A DNA stretch of 26,296 nucleotides from a virus. Below the pieces are notes generated by a model, which did not search any database, was not told the origin of the DNA, and saw only the letters and a program-made list of their open reading frames with translations. The translations under genes and the position numbers were made by a program. The stretch spans positions 1-26,296 of IMG/VR virus record IMGVR_UViG_3300035698_032533. The stretch is one strand, 5' to 3'. Shown piece after piece: positions 21,901 to 26,296 of this stretch. The first letter of the stretch is position 1. Every line of letters starts with the position of its first letter.

Positions 21901-24723
21901 CTTCTTCTTGAGCCCATCGACTTTGTGACGGAAGTGATCCTTCTTCATCATTTGGTTACCGTCATCATCTAGTTGGCTTCCGTAACGATCTGACACTGTA
22001 TCTTCATCATCTTCTTCGCCCATGTCGAAGTTGTTACCACCTACTTCTTCGTCATCTACGTCGCCTGCTTTTACTTTAGCGAGTTTATCTTGTAGTGTCA
22101 CTTCCATGGTGGCTTCATCTTGATTCAGTTCTGATACTTTTGTAATCCAGTTAATAAAACCATCTTCGGGAGCATGTTTGGGGTCGAGTGCTATAACCTT
22201 ATCCCAAGCTTCTTCTAACTCATTTTTTAGATCAATAAGATAGGGGTATTTTTCATCAAACGTTCGATCATCGCCTTCATCGCCAGCTTCGCCTTCATAG
22301 CCAGCTTCGTCTTCACCGCCAGTTTCGCCTTCATCATTAAAAACATCATTGCCCTCTATGTCATATTTGCCTGAAGGCGGGACTATCTGATTAGGATTGT
22401 CTTCTACTGCTGCTGATCCTTCTTTTTCTTTTACAATTTTATCAATCAAATCGGCTAGAATACTTATGTGTTTTTCTAAAAATTCGTCAGCAGCTTCTTC
22501 GGTTGTTATGTTCTCGTATCTTTTGGGATCAATAAAACCTTGTAACCTTTTCGTTTCTTCAGGTGTTAATCCTTTTTCTTTCGCTGCTTGTAACGCACCG
22601 TCTACGTTGCTTTTCATATGTTTTTCGATATATTTTCGGCTGCCCAAAGCATTGAAGTCTTGATCGGCTCCTTCTATTCCTTGATCGACGCCTTGATCGA
22701 CGCCTTGATCGACGCCTTGATCGACGCCTTGATCGACGCCTTGATCGACGCCTTGATCGACGCCTTGATCTACAGCTTGATCGACGCCTTGATCTACAGC
22801 TTGATCTACAGCTTGATCTACAGCTTGATCGACGCCTTGATCGCTAACGGGTTGGTTGTTTATAAACCTCGTTAGCTTTTCGATTACCAAATCTACATCT
22901 TTATCTTTTGCCAGTGCATTGGCTATAGCCTTTTTATATTTCGGTGAAAAATTCATAAACTTATTAAATGTAGCTGGGTCTTCTTGTTTCCATTTAGCGA
23001 TTACTGTTTCCACAGATCCTGGTTGACCATTTGCTGCTTGTGCTACTGGGGCTGCTTGTGCTGCTGGGACTGCTTGTGCTGCTGGGACTGCTTGTGCTGC
23101 TGGGACTGCTTGTGCTGCTGGGACTGCTTGTGCTGCTGGGACTGCTTGTGCTGGTTCTTCAGCAAAGTCCCATGATCCTTCTGTGTGAGCTTTTCCAAAT
23201 CTAGCCAACATTTGGCCAATGGTATTTGTGTTAGCACCACCCTCTATCTTCAAAGCGTTTTTGACAACTTTTAATTTTCTTCCAGCTATACCTTTTACTC
23301 GTTCATGTTTATTTTTACCTTTACCAGTATACACCGCATTCTCTACATCGGCTTCGAAAGCTGGATTCATTTCTGTCAGTTTTTCAAATATTCTATCTAT
23401 AATGGCTTTAAATACAGGACTAGCACTTGCTCCCAAAGATTGACCAGTCGCATTATCCACCCAACCTTTAGGTGAAATGTTTAGTTTATTACCATTAGTG
23501 CGTTTATGTCCAGCATTTAAACCACGAATGATTTTATCTAAACTTGGATGAGAAATACCAAGAGCATCAGCACCTTGTTTTGCACGCTGTGCTAATTTCA
23601 CTTGTTGAGCTTCTTGTCCAGCTTCTTTCGCTTCTTCTGGTGTGGCACCTTTTTGTGTTGCTAAATCCTGTTGAGCTTCACCTTCTCGTTCCGCTTCCTC
23701 TTCTGGCGTATCATCAGGGATTTGTTCATTGTTACCCACAACATTAGGGGCACCAGGAGTGCCAGGAGTATTAGGAGCACCAGGAACAGCATTGGCTGCA
23801 TTTGGATCAGCCAAAGAGCGAACTATTTGGACAATTCTTTGATTAATGAAGCGAATGATTTCTTTTTCGAAACGATCAATAGTATCTGCAACGTTAGTGT
23901 TATTTTCGTCAAAGATCATCTGTAAAGTTTCAACGTGCTCTTTGGACATCTCACGGTTAGGGTCGCCATGCCAAATTCTACGAATAGGACGAGTAACACG
24001 ACGCCACAATCGGCTTAGACCACCTCGAATGCCATCTGTGGGAGTTTTTTGTCCATAAGCTGCTGGCTTATAACCACCATCAACTTCTGGTCTATCATTA
24101 CCTCTGTAATCACTCCACCGAGGATAAGCACTATTACCAGCACGAGGGGCTCCAGCCTGTGAGCCACCTGGAGCAGCTTGTGAGCCACCTGGAGCAGCCT
24201 GTGAGCCACCTGGAGCAGCCTGTGAGCCACCTGGAGCAACTTGTGAGCCACCTGGAGCAACTGGAACGGGAGAAGCACCAGGAGAAGTACCCAATTGCGA
24301 ACCGCCAGAGATGGCACCAGCACCACCCGCATCACCATCCTGTCTTCCAGCTTGAGTTGCCACACCCACATCAGCACGAAGTTGATCCAAGAATTCTTTG
24401 ATTTTAGCAATGAGTTCTTTTTGGAATTGTTCTAGATCTGCCCCAGCACTGCTGGCTTCAATCATTAACTCATCAAAAAAATCTTCTTTGCATACTTGAA
24501 TCATTTGCTCGATAAGATAACGGTTTTGGGCGTAATCCTGTCTGCGACATTGATTGTATTGAACCTCTGCCAGAATTGAATTCTGTGGGCAAAGTGGAAG
24601 TTTAATAGCTTCCACTAAATCTAATCGTAAAATTTCAAAATGTTTTTCGAAACCTTCTCGCAAACTTCCACGTCGAATGACTTGTCTAAGCTGATTCTGA
24701 CGATATTCTGCAAAACTTCGCAT
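21889..24723 (-). CDS. Large repeat-rich protein (944 residues), probably structural
   Basis: It starts at ATG 24723 (GAGGGAGAA upstream; TATATAAT further up). Residues 1-135 are helical with ordinary composition (MRSFAEYRQNQLRQVIRRGS). Residues 155-188 are about five AAPGGSQ-type units, and 250-300 are helical again. Residues 523-559 are six AQAVPA-type units, and 629-681 are thirteen GVDQ/AVDQ units. The C-terminal 250 residues are very acidic (Gly/Glu/Asp), with folded helices between the arrays. No catalytic motif, signal peptide or membrane segment is visible. The repeats look like flexible linkers between small helical domains. A head-internal or scaffold protein is possible. Confidence 0.8.
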   Translation of the reverse strand: MRSFAEYRQNQLRQVIRRGSLREGFEKHFEILRLDLVEAIKLPLCPQNSILAEVQYNQCRRQDYAQNRYLIEQMIQVCKEDFFDELMIEASSAGADLEQFQKELIAKIKEFLDQLRADVGVATQAGRQDGDAGGAGAISGGSQLGTSPGASPVPVAPGGSQVAPGGSQAAPGGSQAAPGGSQAAPGGSQAGAPRAGNSAYPRWSDYRGNDRPEVDGGYKPAAYGQKTPTDGIRGGLSRLWRRVTRPIRRIWHGDPNREMSKEHVETLQMIFDENNTNVADTIDRFEKEIIRFINQRIVQIVRSLADPNAANAVPGAPNTPGTPGAPNVVGNNEQIPDDTPEEEAEREGEAQQDLATQKGATPEEAKEAGQEAQQVKLAQRAKQGADALGISHPSLDKIIRGLNAGHKRTNGNKLNISPKGWVDNATGQSLGASASPVFKAIIDRIFEKLTEMNPAFEADVENAVYTGKGKNKHERVKGIAGRKLKVVKNALKIEGGANTNTIGQMLARFGKAHTEGSWDFAEEPAQAVPAAQAVPAAQAVPAAQAVPAAQAVPAAQAAPVAQAANGQPGSVETVIAKWKQEDPATFNKFMNFSPKYKKAIANALAKDKDVDLVIEKLTRFINNQPVSDQGVDQAVDQAVDQAVDQGVDQAVDQGVDQGVDQGVDQGVDQGVDQGVDQGVDQGIEGADQDFNALGSRKYIEKHMKSNVDGALQAAKEKGLTPEETKRLQGFIDPKRYENITTEEAADEFLEKHISILADLIDKIVKEKEGSAAVEDNPNQIVPPSGKYDIEGNDVFNDEGETGGEDEAGYEGEAGDEGDDRTFDEKYPYLIDLKNELEEAWDKVIALDPKHAPEDGFINWITKVSELNQDEATMEVTLQDKLAKVKAGDVDDEEVGGNNFDMGEEDDEDTVSDRYGSQLDDDGNQMMKKDHFRHKVDGLKKKLLS
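22681..22836 (-). repeat. Thirteen 12-base repeats with a GATC in each
   Basis: Thirteen in-phase units of TTGATCGACGCC (nine) or TTGATCTACAGC (four) code for GVDQ or AVDQ on the minus strand. Each carries one GATC site, twelve bases apart. Intact phase and two alternating unit types point to unit duplication within a coding gene. Confidence 0.95.
23048..23155 (-). repeat. Six 18-base repeats coding for PAAQAV-type units
   Basis: GGGACTGCTTGTGCTGCT and near copies repeat six times (plus strand). The first and last units carry single changes, consistent with the inner copies being the newest. They encode an Ala/Pro linker inside the 944-residue protein. Confidence 0.95.
24161..24259 (-). repeat. 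Nearly five 21-base repeats coding for GGSQAAP units
   Basis: GAGCCACCTGGAGCAGCCTGT-type units repeat about 4.7 times with a few third-position changes. They encode the flexible linker after the first helical domain of the 944-residue protein. Confidence 0.9.
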
Positions 24724-24755
24724 AGCTTGTTCTCCCTCTTCTGTGCTGGCTTAGG

Positions 24756-24763
24756 ATTATATA
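24756..24763 (-). promoter_or_regulatory. TATATAAT promoter-like element for the large repeat protein
   Basis: Read on the minus strand this is TATATAATCC, 33 bases before the ATG, matching the element at 17544 and the loop of the 1761-1798 hairpin. It lies between two same-direction genes, so it could give the large protein its own late transcript. Confidence 0.4.
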
Positions 24764-24766
24764 TCT

Positions 24767-25270
24767 TTAGGCAAAGGTATTTTTGCTCGGCATATACTCT
24801 CCGATCTTCTTTAGAGCCATGAGATTGGAATCATAGGTCTGGAAGGGGCTAGGAAGATATTGATAAGAAAGCCTTTCAAAATCATCACCTTTACCTTCTG
24901 GGTGTTCAAAATAGACATATTTGCCTTTTTTGCCAATAACCTTGACGCCTAGACTATTGTCTCCATACTCCTTCATAAGAAGATAAGCGGCCACACCTAA
25001 ATCAGAGACCACTTTGTGGTGACTGTCTTCAAGATTTTCTGGCACGACTTCGTTAATCTTTTTGAGAAACATCAAACAAGAGTCAAAGGTGTAAAACTCA
25101 CAAGGAGGTTGGTATTCCAACACCAATCTGTCAAACCCTTGTGCCTCTTCCTCGTTGGCACACTCGAAATAAATCGATCTTCCCCGCTTTCCGATTACAG
25201 CATAGCCGTGCATGAGGAGATAAGCAGCTACACCGAGGTCGTTCACGAATTTGTGAATACATTCTGTCAT
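24767..25270 (-). CDS. Protein of two tandem DUF5659-like domains
   Basis: The 167 residues are an internal duplication. Copy one (about 7-72) and copy two (about 85-157) both read DLGVAAYLLM, then VIGKxGxxxYFE, then a 20-residue charged loop, YxP, TxDSxLMxLKKI. This matches my memory of the DUF5659 fold, small strand-helix domains common in phages and of unknown role. AAAGGG lies upstream. It lies between the actin-like gene and the large repeat gene, all leftward with short gaps. The copies differ by roughly half, so the duplication is old. Confidence 0.8.
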   Translation of the reverse strand: MTECIHKFVNDLGVAAYLLMHGYAVIGKRGRSIYFECANEEEAQGFDRLVLEYQPPCEFYTFDSCLMFLKKINEVVPENLEDSHHKVVSDLGVAAYLLMKEYGDNSLGVKVIGKKGKYVYFEHPEGKGDDFERLSYQYLPSPFQTYDSNLMALKKIGEYMPSKNTFA

Positions 25271-25294
25271 TTCATTACCCTTTCCTAATTTAGG

Positions 25295-26296
25295 TTAAAT
25301 ACTTCCTGCGTTTTCAGCGGCAACAAGGCATCCTCGTGCCACCGAATAAATAGGGTCTTCTGGTCGAATCACTTCGCCAATATCAACATTCATTTCCGAA
25401 GCTGTCATTAAACTTCTAAACAAAGTATCAAAACCCGGAGGACTTGCACTACCACCAGCAACAACAACATCAATGGGATGATCCAATCGAGCTTTCTTGT
25501 CCTGATTTTCAACCAAGCCTTTTTTGATTCCGCCGATGGTCTTTTCGATCATTAACTCATATTGTGTCTTGATGGCTCTTTCTACAAGAGTGGTTGGTTC
25601 TTTATTTAGATCGATCTTATGTTTTTCCTTGTTGATAAAAGCAATCGATTCACCAGTTGCTCTTGCAGCTTGTTTGTCAATCCAGTCACCAGAGTTCACA
25701 ATGGAGAAACTAAAGACTTCTGCTCCAAACAATGAGAAAGCCACATTAACCATTCCGGCACCACAACTAACACCAATGCCCGTGAACATCTTATCACCTA
25801 ATTCGGCATAAACCAAAGCCATGGCTTCGTTAATTGGTCGAGCGTCTACCATATAGCCTTTGTCTGACTTATATGCTTTGAAAATGGCTTCCAAAAGCTT
25901 GGCATGATATTCTGCATCTGTTTCGGCATTAATGGCATTTGCTGGAACACTGTAATATAGAAGCTCTTTGTCGTGGGTTACATTGTCCAAAAGGCTATGC
26001 ATCATGATGTTCATGATTTGAAAAGCGTCTTTCTCAGACGGATTAACACAACCATCTTGCATAGGTCGCTTTAAGACCAATTGATTCATCGTATATGCCA
26101 TGTTAATGGCGGCTTCACCAAGAGCATATGCTTTATTCACATCTTCTCGGTGAATGAGTGGAACTCCTGCTTTTTTCATCATATTGAATACGAATTGATT
26201 TTCTAGCTCCATCTCTAAAAAGGCATTCACTTCTCGTTTGTAAACGAGATCCCCTTCGTTGTTGCGTTTGCAGGTGATGAGATTATATGTACCAGC
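25295..26296 (-). CDS. Actin-like ATPase (ParM/actin fold), N-terminus outside the window
   Basis: The frame is open to the right edge, adding AGTYNLITCKRNNEGDL before the GTG at 26230, so that GTG is not the real start. The pieces fit an actin-fold ATPase: GTYNL as the phosphate-1 loop, GIGVSCGAGMVNVAF as phosphate-2, SGDWIDKQAARATGE after it, and VVVAGGSASPPGF as the adenosine motif. At least 333 residues are present. Phage and plasmid homologues form filaments that position or segregate DNA, or organise replication. Asp/Gly positions of phosphate-2 are replaced by Ser/Cys (VSCGAG), a variation that may matter for ATP use. The first residues lie beyond the window. Confidence 0.85.
   Translation of the reverse strand, partial: AGTYNLITCKRNNEGDLVYKREVNAFLEMELENQFVFNMMKKAGVPLIHREDVNKAYALGEAAINMAYTMNQLVLKRPMQDGCVNPSEKDAFQIMNIMMHSLLDNVTHDKELLYYSVPANAINAETDAEYHAKLLEAIFKAYKSDKGYMVDARPINEAMALVYAELGDKMFTGIGVSCGAGMVNVAFSLFGAEVFSFSIVNSGDWIDKQAARATGESIAFINKEKHKIDLNKEPTTLVERAIKTQYELMIEKTIGGIKKGLVENQDKKARLDHPIDVVVAGGSASPPGFDTLFRSLMTASEMNVDIGEVIRPEDPIYSVARGCLVAAENAGSI

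Noticed and set aside
22618-23175. Rightward frames with Leu-Ile-Asp-Ala and Cys-Trp-Asp repeats
   Set aside because: They are reverse-strand readings of the 12- and 18-base arrays in the 944-residue protein and simply echo those repeats.
22681-24259. Possible CRISPR array
   Set aside because: Repeats are 12-21 bases, head to tail without unique spacers, and in coding phase.

Overview
This window is most likely part of the genome of a large, contractile-tailed, T4-like phage (Caudoviricetes). I see a T4-type large terminase subunit (gp17-like), a T4 gp20-like portal protein, an actin-like ATPase, a Toprim primase and a Cas4/RecB-like nuclease. Genes are packed tightly, often overlapping by a few bases, on both strands, with good Shine-Dalgarno sites and no cellular housekeeping genes. 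The host cannot be named from the sequence.

Layout. Left edge (1-913): the start of a leftward gene that leaves the window, a small acidic rightward gene and a leftward zinc-ribbon protein. Packaging/portal block (906-9705, mainly leftward): terminase large subunit, a homing-type endonuclease with a PD-(D/E)XK-like core and three repeats, a helical protein, a 2H phosphoesterase, the portal gene, and a GIY-YIG endonuclease. The portal gene is broken twice. A 222-nt ORF-less group I intron separates an 11-codon first exon from the rest, and a 230-residue intein sits at a conserved Ala/Cys. A rightward HNH endonuclease gene lies just upstream of the portal start, so intron, intein and three freestanding endonucleases of different families crowd around terminase and portal.

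Middle (9790-18606): rightward genes for a secreted or anchored M28 peptidase, a CYTH-like protein, a WYL-like small protein, an HExxH metalloprotease, a Cys-rich protein, a hyperacidic protein, a virion-type beta protein and a membrane-anchored trypsin-like protease. Leftward genes are interleaved, including a tail-anchored membrane protein and a short protein with a T4-like capsid-targeting N-terminus. Three proteases of unrelated families within 9 kb is striking.

Right (18472-26296): a 44-codon nested gene, a PD-(D/E)XK nuclease with a probable Fe-S cluster, a primase with a Toprim domain, a frameshifted Pro/Gln-rich protein with a capsid-targeting-like start, a 944-residue protein with three different peptide-repeat arrays, a duplicated DUF5659-like protein, and an actin/ParM-like ATPase running off the right edge.

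Terminase and portal would form the DNA-packaging motor, with the nearby small genes probably making head parts. Primase and the Cas4-like nuclease belong to replication or recombination. The actin-like protein may position or segregate phage DNA. An AT-rich motif (TATATAAT and variants) recurs just upstream of many genes and is a candidate late promoter. All functional calls rest on motif recognition in the translated sequence, with no database search.
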